Below are positions 52,430 through 60,967 of a stretch of 64,000 nucleotides of DNA, one piece after another (position 1 is the stretch's first letter; each line of letters begins with the position of its first letter). Source of the stretch: CAXXOK01 sp963675365 (GTDB lineage: Bacteria > Bacillota > Clostridia > Christensenellales > Aristaeellaceae); assembly GCA_963675365.2 (NCBI GenBank), contig CAXXVA010000001.1, forward strand, positions 1,163,145-1,227,144, given 5' to 3'. Made by a program: the position numbers and the translations under genes. Under the pieces are notes generated by a model. The model made no database searches. It had not been told where the DNA came from and saw only the letters and a list, made by a program, of their open reading frames with translations.

Positions 52430-53170
52430 ATGTCGAACTACGAAGACTGGTTGCAGGATCAACCGGCCCCCCAGAAGAAGCAGCCAGCCCTGGTGGTGGC
52501 TCCGATCCACGGGGTTCTGCCCTTTGCAGGTGATCGCAATCCGCTGACGCGCAGCGACACGGTCAAGCGGGTGTCGGCCGCGATCGCAACGCCGATGACG
52601 GGCGGCATCCGGCAGGTTTATCACTTCGATGGCGAGTCCGAATACGCCGTTGCCCTGGATGCACTGCGCAGCCCGGACCTCTTTGGGATCGAGGTGCAAC
52701 TTGCCCCTCTCAGCTTTTACTGTCGGCGGAAGCGCAAGATGCGGTCCCACCGGTTCGATCTGCGGCTGACGTTCCGGGATGGGCATCGGCGCGCGGTCTT
52801 CGTCCGTAACGCGACGAGCCGGGCGAAGGCTGAAACTCAGGACGAAATCGACGACATCTTCGCCGCCGTCACTGAGGACTTCGCTGACGACGCCATGGTC
52901 GTCTGCGCAGATGACTACACGCGGGCCTTTCGCGACAACCTTCGCCGTATCTGGGATTATCTGCAGGTTGAGGACGACGAAGCGGATGCGATCGTCGAGG
53001 ATGCCGCACGCAATACCAGCTACTGGTACCTCAGTGACCTTGTCGCGAAATGCGACATGGAAGCATGGCGCTGTTACCAGGCCGCGATGCGGCTCATCGG
53101 TCAGAATGTGCTCCGGGCGGACATGCACGGTGTCATCGACTATCCTTCGCGGGTCGCGCTGAACGCATGA
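52430..53170 (+). CDS. TnsA-like endonuclease of a Tn7-like transposon
   Basis: A 246-residue protein. Its centre has the TnsA pattern: an acidic ESEYAVALDALRSPDLFGIEVQLAPLSFYCRRKRKMRSHRFDLRLTFRDGHRRAVFVRN, where the Glu and Asp correspond to the restriction-enzyme-like active site. The final Q-x-K element is not obvious (FVRNATSRAK), so activity is uncertain. TnsA cuts the 5' strands at transposon ends and pairs with TnsB. Its TGA overlaps the ATG of the TnsB-like gene, as in Tn7-like operons. Function is assigned from this partnership as much as from sequence. Confidence 0.65.
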   Translation: MSNYEDWLQDQPAPQKKQPALVVAPIHGVLPFAGDRNPLTRSDTVKRVSAAIATPMTGGIRQVYHFDGESEYAVALDALRSPDLFGIEVQLAPLSFYCRRKRKMRSHRFDLRLTFRDGHRRAVFVRNATSRAKAETQDEIDDIFAAVTEDFADDAMVVCADDYTRAFRDNLRRIWDYLQVEDDEADAIVEDAARNTSYWYLSDLVAKCDMEAWRCYQAAMRLIGQNVLRADMHGVIDYPSRVALNA

Positions 53171-54894
53171 CTTCGCAGCCGCTCTTCAACATTCCCAAGG
53201 GATCCATCCTGAAACTGGATGGCCGCGAACTGATGGTGTCGGTTCTCGATGAGAGCGGCTATGCGGTGGAATGCAAGGAGACGGGTGAGTGTCTCACGCT
53301 GCCGCTGGAGCGGGTTGAGACCGCGATCCGGAATCGGGATTGCGAGGTCATCAAGCCTGCGGATGTCGAGAAACGCCGCGAGCTGCTGAAGTACACGGGT
53401 GGGTTCGAGCGGTTGGAGCAGTTTACGGAAGAGACGCGGCGCATCGTGCAGGCCCGCCTCGCCCTCGTGCTTGCCATGGCCGAGCTGCGCGCCGAGGGTG
53501 TGAAGCTCAGCCAGCGCAGCATGAACAAGAACGGCACGCATCGCCGTCTTCTGCTGGCCCGCGCGGAAACAATCGCACCTGGACACAATTTCCTCGGGGC
53601 ACGTCGTGGCGGGAAACTGGCAAGCGGCTACGATGTTCCCCAAGGGCGGACTTTGGTCAGCTACCACGACGTCTTCCATCACTTCGATCAGAACCCGGTA
53701 GTCTTGGCGGATCGTGACCGCATGAAGGGACGTCGGGAGGCCAGACTTTGCGACTGGCAGGAACGGTTCATCGAGTATGTCCTCAACCTTTGGCATGATC
53801 CCAAGCAGCCCCAACTGGCAAAGGTCTTCACATCCGCACAAAAGGTGTTTCACCGCTCTCCACGAGAGATGGCGCAACAAATCAATTTTCCCTCGATCAC
53901 GACGATCCGCACGCGCGCCAAGGCGATTTCCGACGTCGTGACCACGATCGGTCGCGGCGGGATACGGCACGGGACGAACGCCAAGGGAGCTGGTTCCACC
54001 GACGTGCGTGCCTTGCGATTCGGCGAGAAGTTCGAATGGGATCAGTGCCTGCTGTCGATTTTCACCACCGGCGACGGTGTCGTCCGTGCCGAGGTCATCG
54101 ATCCGGAAGAAGCACCGCAGGAGCTTGCGGACAACGAACTCCGCCGTTGCTGGCTCCATGTGATCCTTGATTTGGCAACCCGCGAGGTACTGGGCTGGGT
54201 CATTTCCGAAACGGCAGACGCCGACCACAGCAAGGCTCTGCTTCGCATGGCGACGCGCGACAAAACGAAGGAGAAGGTGCGGTACGGCTGCAAGCAAGAC
54301 CCCGCGCCTCCGGTGCGGTTGGGGCTCGCTGTGGCGGATAACGGCACCGCTACGCGGAATGGAGACGTTTATGCTAGCCAGCTCGGAATGGGCATGGCCG
54401 TAATGACAGCCCGAGCTTACCAGCCCAGGGATAAGCAAATGGTCGAGCGGCTTTTCGGCACGACGCAATGGGACGTGCTGAACTTCCGGCCAGGGTACAC
54501 CGGTAGCCGCCCTGGCGAACTGACCGGCTACGAGCCCAAGCCCTCGGCCGAAATCAGTCATGACGACCTCTATGGCACCCTCACGCGATACTTCATCGAT
54601 GAGTATTCCTTCCGGCCGCATCGCGGCACCGGGATGTACGGGGCGACCCCTCGTCAGAAGCAGGAAGAAGCCCTGATGCTTTACGGCCCGATGGATCCGC
54701 CTTCGCAGCGAGATCGCTGTTTGCATCTGGGAACGAAAGTTCAGGCAACCATCACGACGGAAGGGGTGAGGGCATTCAATATCCCGTTCAACTCGACGGA
54801 ACTGCAGCGCTTTGCGGGCGGCACTCCGAAAAAGGTCACCGTGCATCTCGATAGAGGTGGTCCTGGATTTTCGACCAATTTGCCGCCGGGCTAA
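53167..54894 (+). CDS. TnsB/Mu-type DDE transposase, 3' end cut by an IS3 element
   Basis: A 575-residue frame. The rve-type DDE core is visible: Asp in GEKFEWDQCLLSIF, Asp in LGLAVADNGTATRNGD and Glu in DKQMVERLFGTTQWD; an N-terminal DNA-binding region and a C-terminal Mu-transposase-like beta barrel (ELQRFAGGTPKKVTVHLD) flank it. Native sequence appears to end near 54852, where the IS3 element starts; the last 14 residues come from the IS. The genes expected next, tnsC and tniQ, are absent here, while a tniQ and an unassigned gene end lie at 14.2-16.0 kb. Confidence 0.8.
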   Translation: MTSQPLFNIPKGSILKLDGRELMVSVLDESGYAVECKETGECLTLPLERVETAIRNRDCEVIKPADVEKRRELLKYTGGFERLEQFTEETRRIVQARLALVLAMAELRAEGVKLSQRSMNKNGTHRRLLLARAETIAPGHNFLGARRGGKLASGYDVPQGRTLVSYHDVFHHFDQNPVVLADRDRMKGRREARLCDWQERFIEYVLNLWHDPKQPQLAKVFTSAQKVFHRSPREMAQQINFPSITTIRTRAKAISDVVTTIGRGGIRHGTNAKGAGSTDVRALRFGEKFEWDQCLLSIFTTGDGVVRAEVIDPEEAPQELADNELRRCWLHVILDLATREVLGWVISETADADHSKALLRMATRDKTKEKVRYGCKQDPAPPVRLGLAVADNGTATRNGDVYASQLGMGMAVMTARAYQPRDKQMVERLFGTTQWDVLNFRPGYTGSRPGELTGYEPKPSAEISHDDLYGTLTRYFIDEYSFRPHRGTGMYGATPRQKQEEALMLYGPMDPPSQRDRCLHLGTKVQATITTEGVRAFNIPFNSTELQRFAGGTPKKVTVHLDRGGPGFSTNLPPG

Positions 54895-54914
54895 GCTATC
54901 GCATTGGTTTCATT

Positions 54915-55745
54915 TCAGGCGGCGGCTTTCAGGTTCGGGGCCCGACTATCATATGCCTCGCCCGGCGTCAGCAGCCCATGCGATGAGTGCGGGCGCTTCT
55001 CATTGTAGTAGCAGATCCAGGTGCCGATCCCGCGTCGGGCCTCCGAGCCGGTCTCGAAGGCGTTCAGGTAGACACACTCGTATTTTAGGGACCGCCAGAA
55101 GCGCTCGATCATCCGATTATCGATCCAGCGCCCACGGCCGTCCATCGAGATCTTCACCTTGGCATCTTTCAGGACATCGGTGAAGTCGGCGCTGGTGAAC
55201 TGCGAGCCCTGGTCGGAGTTGAAGATTTCTGGCGGGCCGTATCTGGCCAGCGCCTCCTTCAGTGCCTCGACGCAGAACCCGGCATCCATGCTGTTCGACA
55301 GCCGCCAACTCAGAACTTTCCGGCTGTGCCAGTCCATGACCGCCACGAGGTACAGGACGCCCCGGCGCATCGGGATATAGCTGATGTCCGTACACCAGAC
55401 CTGATTGGGTCGGGTGATGGCCACGCCTTTGAGAAGGTACGGGTAAATCTTGTGTTCCGGGTGTTTCTTGCTCGTCTTCGGCTCTTGGTAAATCGGCACC
55501 AGCCGCATGAGCCTCATCAGTCGCCGCACCCGGTGGCGCCCGCATCTGTGTCCCTCTCGCTGCATGTGGCGGGCCATTTGCCGCGAGCCGTACCATGGCG
55601 TTTCCAGGAACTGCCGATCGATGATGTTCATGAACGCCAGGTTCTCGGGGCTTTCTCCGCGCGGGTGATAGTAGAGGCTGGAGCGTGCCAGCGACAGCAG
55701 GCTGCACTGCCGCCGGACGCTGAGATCGGGATGATCCTGCTTCAC
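54915..55745 (-). CDS. IS3-family transposase OrfB
   Basis: A 276-residue integrase-type transposase. DDE motifs: VWCTDISYIPM, FNSDQGSQFTS and MIERFWRSLKYECVYL. The N-terminal HTH_21-like region (YGSRQMARHMQREGHRCGRHRVRRLMRLM) is intact, and the end IGTWICYYNEKRPHSSHGLLTPGEAY is typical. It starts at a GTG overlapping the orfA stop; in the family OrfAB is usually produced by a -1 frameshift. Confidence 0.93.
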   Translation of the reverse strand: MKQDHPDLSVRRQCSLLSLARSSLYYHPRGESPENLAFMNIIDRQFLETPWYGSRQMARHMQREGHRCGRHRVRRLMRLMRLVPIYQEPKTSKKHPEHKIYPYLLKGVAITRPNQVWCTDISYIPMRRGVLYLVAVMDWHSRKVLSWRLSNSMDAGFCVEALKEALARYGPPEIFNSDQGSQFTSADFTDVLKDAKVKISMDGRGRWIDNRMIERFWRSLKYECVYLNAFETGSEARRGIGTWICYYNEKRPHSSHGLLTPGEAYDSRAPNLKAAA

Positions 55746-56050
55746 CGCTTTCTGCCTCCAGTGCCGAGGATGAGACTGGAGGCTTCCGACAAAAAATCGC
55801 GTTCCACGACCAACTGACCGATCTTGGCGTGCAGCTTCTCGACATCCTTCTCGGAAATCGCCGGCGCAGACGATGCCGCACCGCCAAATGCCGATGCCAT
55901 GTTCTCAATCGCCGCTCTCTTCCATCCGCTGATCATGGTCGGATGGACGCCGTACTTCTTGGCCAACTCGGCCGTCGTCAACTCTTCACGGATGGCTTCA
56001 AGCGCAACCTTGGCCTTGAACTCCGCCGAATAGCGTTTCCGCTTCGTCAT
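55742..56050 (-). CDS. IS3-family OrfA (helix-turn-helix)
   Basis: A 102-residue protein with the HTH_Tnp_1 pattern KRKRYSAEFKAKVALEAIREELTTAELAKKYGVHPTMISGWKRAAIENM and a C-terminal leucine zipper (EKLHAKIGQLVVERDFLSEAS). Start at ATG 56050 behind GGAATACCCC. Confidence 0.92.
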   Translation of the reverse strand: MTKRKRYSAEFKAKVALEAIREELTTAELAKKYGVHPTMISGWKRAAIENMASAFGGAASSAPAISEKDVEKLHAKIGQLVVERDFLSEASSLILGTGGRKR

Positions 56051-56200
56051 CTGGGGTATTCCTTCGTCAGTCACTACAGCTTAGCGACTGGTCCGAAATC
56101 TCGCGACCACCTCTGACCTTCGCTCAGATCGACCACGAGGAGACAGACCCCATTCTCAGCATCACAACTCAAGCCGCCTGATCATGACCTCAGGCCATCT

Positions 56201-56649
56201 GGGAAATTACACCAACTTGACGGACGTGACCCGACGCACAGGCGGCTAACCTGGCTTTTCGACATGCCACCCGCGCCCATGGCCTTCACCAGATCATCTA
56301 CAGAGCGGGTCGAGACACCGTGGACATAAACCTCCTGGATGACGGCCACGAGAGCCTTCTCTGCCGTGCGGCGCGGCTCCAGGAAGCTGGGAAGATAGCT
56401 TCCCTTCCTCAGCTTCGGGATCTCCAGCGCGATCCGGCCAGCACGGGTGTCCCAGTCACGGTCGCGGTAGCCGTTGCGCTGTACTGCCCGCACCGGCGAG
56501 CGCGCCCCCTTGGCCGCGCCCGTCCGTGCCTCGACCTCCACTTCCATGATCCGCTCGGCGGCGAAGGCCAGCATCTCGCGCACAAGATCGCCGTCGGCCT
56601 GCTGTTCAACCAGCTCGAGCAGTGCCATTCTCTCATCGGTCATCGTCAT
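56201..56649 (-). pseudogene. IS256-family element with internal deletion
   Basis: The first 135 or so residues of a MULE/IS256 transposase are intact (ALLELVEQQADGDLVREML, VQRNGYRDRDWDTRAGRIALEIPKLRKGSYLPSFLEPRR, VYVHGVSTRSVDDLVKAMG, MSKSQVSRLC). Homology stops at 56236 and is joined directly to TTACACCA...TTGACGGACGTGACC (56201-56231), the typical IS256 terminus. About two thirds of the gene, including the later DDE residues, are missing. Confidence 0.85.
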
Positions 56650-56796
56650 CTCCGTTTTTTGTTTCGAGTTTTGCAACCCGAGCCTGTGCCGAAGATCGAC
56701 GATGACCACCAGCGTCACCACCGGCCGCGCGCTGCGCTACGCCGGGGGCTCCGCGCGCGGCCTCTTACACCAAGCGGTGGGACACCGCCCCTTGAC

Positions 56797-56837
56797 ATCT
56801 CGATAATCTGCGCCTCGGTGAAACGGCTCTTTCGCAT
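56797..56837 (-). pseudogene. First 14 codons of another IS3-family OrfA
   Basis: The minus strand reads RKSRFTEAQIIEM from an ATG at 56837 behind GGAGCAAAC, the highly conserved start of IS3-group OrfA proteins. The reading is then broken. The rest is absent. Confidence 0.6.
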
Positions 56838-56905
56838 GTGTTTGCTCCTTCAAGGTTGGGCAGACTCTACATCATGATGAGGGATTTCGCGGGGGGCAGG
56901 TCAGC

Positions 56906-57040
56906 CACTACGCCCGAGACAACCTGCAGATCGTGTGCCGCTTCATCAATTTCTGGAAGCAGGCATCTGACGACGCAGAGTTCCGACGCTTGATCGGGCT
57001 CGTACGAGGAGCGGAGACGTCAGAAAGAAATTGGGAGTGA
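56906..57040 (+). pseudogene. C-terminal relic of an HNH-endonuclease-like protein
   Basis: A 44-codon open end reads HYARDNLQIVCRFINFWKQ then DDAEFRRLIGLVRG and stops. The N-L-Q-I-V-C-R-x-I-N-x-W-K pattern occurs at the end of phage-type HNH/helicase-associated proteins. The 5' part is missing and IS debris precedes it. Confidence 0.45.
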
Positions 57041-57267
57041 GGGCCTCCAGTTCCGCTCCCGTGCTCCCCATGGTCGCGATCTATTCCACGCGAATTGTAC
57101 GGCGTGTAGCAAACGAATTTGGAAGAGAGGGCGGGAACCGGCCATTCGCCGCAGTAGAAAAAAATCCCGCGAAGCTCAGCAACCCTGACTGGGCAATCTC
57201 AAGACATATGCTCATTTGAAAAGGCCGAGAGCCTTTGGCTTTGCCGCAAACATCCGGTGGTGGCGTT
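57041..57267. other. Short gap without a gene
   Basis: Nothing recognisable; it carries the promoter region of the following oligopeptide-transporter operon. Confidence 0.4.
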
Positions 57268-57298
57268 ACGTTTCATACATATGAATTTTATGAAACGT
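57268..57298 (+). promoter_or_regulatory. 10-bp inverted repeat, operator candidate of the dpp-type operon
   Basis: ACGTTTCATA (57268-57277) and TATGAAACGT (57289-57298) are perfect inverted arms separated by 11 bp, 115 bp before the binding-protein start. The symmetric arms over about three helical turns suit a dimeric repressor, but no regulator gene is encoded nearby. Confidence 0.55.
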
Positions 57299-57412
57299 TC
57301 ACCGTTTCGATATCGAGGCGTCATCTGCAACGGCGAAGTCTACGTCGAGTCAGCGCCTCACTCTCGGCGCGGGCATTTCAACCCATCGGTCAAAAGAAAG
57401 GCATTGCACCCA

Positions 57413-58987
57413 ATGCTTCGCTCACTTTTTTTGGGATTGGCTCTCGGTGCAGCTTCGCTGTTCGCGCCAGTCTCCGCATCGGCTCAAGCCGATGACCGTC
57501 CCGATCTGACGGTCGCCGTCAACAACCTACCCGGCAGCCTCGAGCCGCTCGAGGAACTGGGCAATGTCGGTGTCCGCATCACCTATTCGATGTTCGACAG
57601 CCTGATCCGTCGGGATTTTCTGGCGGATGGCTCGGGCACCGCGTCGAAGCTGGTACCGGGGCTCGCGGAAAGCTGGGCCCGGATTGACGACCGTACCTTG
57701 GAACTGAAGCTGCGCGAAGGCGTCAAGTTCCACAATGGCGAGGAAATGACCTCGGATGACGTGGTGTTCTCCTTCTCGGCAGGGCGCGGCCACGGATATG
57801 CTCCGTTGGTCGGCGGCGCCCGCCGCTTCATGCTGACCATCAGCCATATCGAACCGGTCGACAAATACACCGTGCGTGTGATTTCGAAAGAACCCGATGT
57901 GCTGCTGGAACAGCGCCTTGCCGGCTACGCCTTCTGGGTGGTCAATGCCAAGGCCTACATGACCGAGGGCAAGGATGCCTTCGCCCGCAACCCGGTCGGC
58001 ACCGGTCCCTACAAGATTTCGGAATGGGTCGATGGCGAATACATCAAGCTGGCCGCCCATGACGACTATTTCGGCGGCAAGCCGACCGCCAAGTCGGTCA
58101 CCTTCGTCGAAGTTCCCGAGGTGTCGGCCCGGATCGCCGGGCTGGTGTCGGGCGAATACGACATCGCCGTGAACATCCCGCCGGATCAGATCCCGGTGAT
58201 CGAGGACTATGACGACCTGAAGGTCGAACAGATCGTTCTCGACAACACCCACATGCTGGTTTTCTTCAACGCCGGCCCGCTGAAGGACAAGCGTGTGCGC
58301 CAAGCGATGTCGCTGGCCATCAACCGCGCCCTGCTGCGCGAGGCGCTGTGGAACGACAAGAACTACACGCCCAACGGTCATCAGCTGCCTGCCTACACCA
58401 TGTGGATCAAGGATTTCCCTGAATTCGCCTACGACCCGGACAAGGCCCGCGAACTGCTGAAAGACGCCGGGTACAACGGCGAGGAAATCGTCTACCGTCT
58501 GCCGATGAACTATTACCTGCTGTCGATGGAAGCGGCGCAGGCGATGCAGCAGATGTGGGGCGCCGTCGGCCTGAACGTCAAGCTGGAGCCGGTAGAGAAC
58601 TGGAGCCAGGTCAACGACAAGACCGCCACCGTTCACATGCGGCCGTGGTCGAACACCCACCGCATGCCCGATCCGCTGGGATCCTTCGTGCCGCAATGGG
58701 GTCGGGATAGCGACATCCAGCGTAACAAGCAGGTCGCCGACCGTTCCTGGAAGGCCCCGGCACGGTTCAACGAATTGCAGGACGTGATCGTTACCTCGAC
58801 CGACTGGGATGAGCGCCAGAAAGCCTACCGCGAAGCGTTGGAAATCTGGGTCGATGAGGCACCCGGCACCATGCTGTACAACCCGCTGGAAACCTACGCG
58901 ATGCGCAAGGAAGTGAACTGGAAGCCTTACGGCCTCTACTACATGGACCTGCGCCCCTACAACCTGCAGTTCGGCGTCTCCAACTAA
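57413..58987 (+). CDS. Peptide/opine-type ABC substrate-binding protein (family 5)
   Basis: A 524-residue periplasmic receptor. The signal peptide LRSLFLGLALGAASLFAPVSASAQA is cleaved near residue 26; then DDRPDLTVAVNNLPGSLEPLEELGNVGVRITYSMFDSLIRRDF and LKLREGVKFHNGEEMTSDDVVFSF, both hallmarks of family 5 (DppA/OppA). The ATG at 57413 was chosen because it begins the signal peptide behind AAGAAAGG; the frame is open from 57257 but that part holds the operator. Substrates include peptides, nickel and glycosides. It is followed by a strong terminator and the four transporter genes. Confidence 0.9.
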   Translation: MLRSLFLGLALGAASLFAPVSASAQADDRPDLTVAVNNLPGSLEPLEELGNVGVRITYSMFDSLIRRDFLADGSGTASKLVPGLAESWARIDDRTLELKLREGVKFHNGEEMTSDDVVFSFSAGRGHGYAPLVGGARRFMLTISHIEPVDKYTVRVISKEPDVLLEQRLAGYAFWVVNAKAYMTEGKDAFARNPVGTGPYKISEWVDGEYIKLAAHDDYFGGKPTAKSVTFVEVPEVSARIAGLVSGEYDIAVNIPPDQIPVIEDYDDLKVEQIVLDNTHMLVFFNAGPLKDKRVRQAMSLAINRALLREALWNDKNYTPNGHQLPAYTMWIKDFPEFAYDPDKARELLKDAGYNGEEIVYRLPMNYYLLSMEAAQAMQQMWGAVGLNVKLEPVENWSQVNDKTATVHMRPWSNTHRMPDPLGSFVPQWGRDSDIQRNKQVADRSWKAPARFNELQDVIVTSTDWDERQKAYREALEIWVDEAPGTMLYNPLETYAMRKEVNWKPYGLYYMDLRPYNLQFGVSN

Positions 58988-59001
58988 GGCCGCGTATGCA
59001 G

Positions 59002-59032
59002 CCTGGGGGCGGAAAACCGCCCCCAGGTTTTT
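59002..59032 (+). terminator. Intrinsic terminator after the binding-protein gene
   Basis: CCTGGGGGCGG (59002-59012) pairs perfectly with CCGCCCCCAGG (59017-59027) around an AAAA loop, followed by TTTTT. It sits 15 bp behind the receptor stop and inside the operon, so partial termination would give more receptor than membrane components. Confidence 0.9.
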
Positions 59033-59051
59033 CGCGAATGCAAAGAACCCA

Positions 59052-60014
59052 ATGCTTCTCTCCGTTGAAAACCTCGAAGTCACCATCGATCGCCCGCGCC
59101 GCGATCCGGTCCGCCCGGTGCGCGGCGTCAGCCTGCATGTTGAGGCAGGTGAAACTGTCGCCTTGGTGGGCGAATCCGGCTGCGGCAAGTCGATGACCTG
59201 CCTCGCGCTGGCCGGCATCCTGCCCCGGCGCGGACGCGTCAGCGACGGCAGAATTCTCTTTGACGGCCAAGATCTGGTCCGGCTTGCACCGGCCGAGGCT
59301 GGCGCCCTGCGCCGGCGCGCCATGGCCAGCGTTTTCCAGGACGCCACCGGCGGATTGAACCCGGTGCGCAGCATCGGCTGGCAGATCGCCGAAGCCTACC
59401 GGTTGCGCACGGGCGCCACCCGTCACGAAGCGCAGCAAGAAGCGGTTCGGCTGATGGGCCTTGTCGGCCTGCCCAATCCCGAAAATCGCGCCCGTGAATA
59501 TCCGCATCAGTTTTCCGGCGGCATGAACCAGCGCGCGATGATTGCCTTGGCGGTGGCGGGCAATCCGCGCCTGCTGATCGCCGACGAAGCGACCACCGCG
59601 CTGGACGTCACCCTGCAGGCACAAATCCTCGATCTGATTTCGGCTTTGCGCGACGATCTGGGGATGGGGGTGTTGTTCGTCACCCACGATCTCGGCCTCG
59701 TCGCCCAGACGGCCGACAGGGTGACGGTGATGTATGCCGGCCGGGTGGCCGAAACCAACACCGTAAAGGGCTTGTTCGCCGCTCCGCGTCACCCCTATGC
59801 CAGTGGCCTTCTGGCCGCGCTGCCACAAACGGGCCAACCGGTGGAGCAACAGTTGCACACCATCCCCGGCACGGTACCGCCGGTGGACGCCCTACCGGCA
59901 GGCTGCGCCTTCGCCCCGCGCTGCGGGCAGGCTTCGGGGCTCTGTGCCGAAACGCAGCCCCAAACCGCGTCCGGACTTGCCTGCCATCACCCGTTTCAGG
60001 AGGCCGCGGAATGA
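59052..60014 (+). CDS. Dipeptide-type ABC ATPase, DppD/OppD-like
   Basis: A 320-residue ATPase. Walker A is ALVGESGCGKSMTCLALAGILP, the Q-loop ASVFQDATGGLNPVRSIGWQI, the signature YPHQFSGGMNQRAMIALAVAGNP, Walker B LLIADEATTALDVTLQ and the switch His VLFVTHDLGLVAQT. The C-terminal oligo_HPY region has RHPYASGLLAALPQ and Cys residues (GCAFAPRCGQASGLCAE) of the OppD type. It overlaps the next ATPase gene by 4 bp. Confidence 0.92.
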   Translation: MLLSVENLEVTIDRPRRDPVRPVRGVSLHVEAGETVALVGESGCGKSMTCLALAGILPRRGRVSDGRILFDGQDLVRLAPAEAGALRRRAMASVFQDATGGLNPVRSIGWQIAEAYRLRTGATRHEAQQEAVRLMGLVGLPNPENRAREYPHQFSGGMNQRAMIALAVAGNPRLLIADEATTALDVTLQAQILDLISALRDDLGMGVLFVTHDLGLVAQTADRVTVMYAGRVAETNTVKGLFAAPRHPYASGLLAALPQTGQPVEQQLHTIPGTVPPVDALPAGCAFAPRCGQASGLCAETQPQTASGLACHHPFQEAAE

Positions 60015-60967
60015 GCGCCTTTCTCGCCGCGGAAAATCTCCGCCGCAGCTTCGCCACCGGTCGTGGGGGGGTCCTCCGCGCCGCGCCGCGGTTCTTTGCT
60101 GTCGACGGCGTTTCACTCGATCTGGACAAGGGCCAGACGCTGGGCATCGTGGGTGAATCCGGTTGCGGCAAGTCCACCCTGTCGAAGTTGATCCTCGGCT
60201 TGATCGAGGCCGATGGCGGATCGGTCCGGCTCGACGGGCAGGAAACGCTGAACCTGTCCGACAGCGAATGGCGCGCGCTGCGCCGTCGAATGCAGCTGGT
60301 CTATCAGGATGCCGCCGGGGCGCTCGATCCGCGCATGACCGTGCGCGCGCAGGTCGAAGAACCTCTGCGCATCCACAACATGCCGCTCGATGGTGCCGAA
60401 GAAGCCCTGCACGCCGTCGGTTTGCGTGGCGCAATGGCGGAGCGATATCCGCATGAGATGTCCGGCGGTCAGTTGCAGCGCGTGGTCATTGCGCGCGCGC
60501 TTGCGCTGGGTCCCGACCTGCTGGTGCTGGACGAACCGGTTTCGGCGCTCGACGTTTCAATCCAGGCACAGATCATCAATCTGCTGATGGAGCTGCAGGC
60601 CGACCGTGGTCTGACCTATGTCTTCGTCAGCCATGACCTTGGCGTCGTGCGCCATATCTCGGACCGGGTGGCGGTGATGTATCTGGGCCGTGTGGTCGAG
60701 GATGCGCCGAAAGACGCTTTCTTCGACGGACCGCTGCATCCCTATGCACGCGCGTTGCTGGACGCGGTCCCGGTTCCCGATCCGGCGAACCGCCGCACTC
60801 AGGCGATGCGCCTGGGCGATCCGCCCAACCCGGCGAATCCGCCCTCGGGCTGCCGGTTCCATCCGCGCTGTCCCTTCGCCACAGACATCTGCAAGGCCGA
60901 AGCCCCGGCGTTGCGCGATTTCGGCGGCCGCCGTGCCGCCTGTCACCACGCCGAGGAGATTTCCTGA
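60011..60967 (+). CDS. Dipeptide-type ABC ATPase, DppF/OppF-like
   Basis: A 318-residue ATPase partner: FAVDGVSLDLDKGQTLGIVGESGCGKSTLSKLILGLI (Walker A), MQLVYQDAAGALDPRMTVRAQ, signature YPHEMSGGQLQRVVIARALALGPDLLVLDEPVSALDVSIQAQIINLL and FVSHDLGVVRHISD. The C-terminus HPYARALLDAVPVPDP with GCRFHPRCPFATDICK is OppF-like. It starts within the ATGA overlap and its end overlaps the permease ATG. Confidence 0.92.
   Translation: MSAFLAAENLRRSFATGRGGVLRAAPRFFAVDGVSLDLDKGQTLGIVGESGCGKSTLSKLILGLIEADGGSVRLDGQETLNLSDSEWRALRRRMQLVYQDAAGALDPRMTVRAQVEEPLRIHNMPLDGAEEALHAVGLRGAMAERYPHEMSGGQLQRVVIARALALGPDLLVLDEPVSALDVSIQAQIINLLMELQADRGLTYVFVSHDLGVVRHISDRVAVMYLGRVVEDAPKDAFFDGPLHPYARALLDAVPVPDPANRRTQAMRLGDPPNPANPPSGCRFHPRCPFATDICKAEAPALRDFGGRRAACHHAEEIS

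Larger units (their letters stand above)
54853..56114 (-). mobile_element. IS3-family insertion sequence in the TnsB-like gene
   Basis: Both ends begin AGAGGTGGTC in inverted orientation, followed by partly matching TTTCG-ACCA sequence. Overlapping orfA and orfB lie on the minus strand between them. No exact 3-4 bp target duplication could be found (flanks GAT and GAC), so the boundaries may be a few bases off or the flank has mutated. Confidence 0.8.

Noticed and set aside
52257..52547. 96-codon frame before the TnsA-like gene, possible small helix-turn-helix protein
   Set aside because: Its start is too close to the GAGG site, it overlaps strong hairpins and the start of the TnsA-like gene, and only a few residues resemble a helix-turn-helix.
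53140..54846. 568-codon open frame on the minus strand opposite the TnsB-like gene
   Set aside because: No family pattern or ribosome site; the plus strand carries the DDE transposase.
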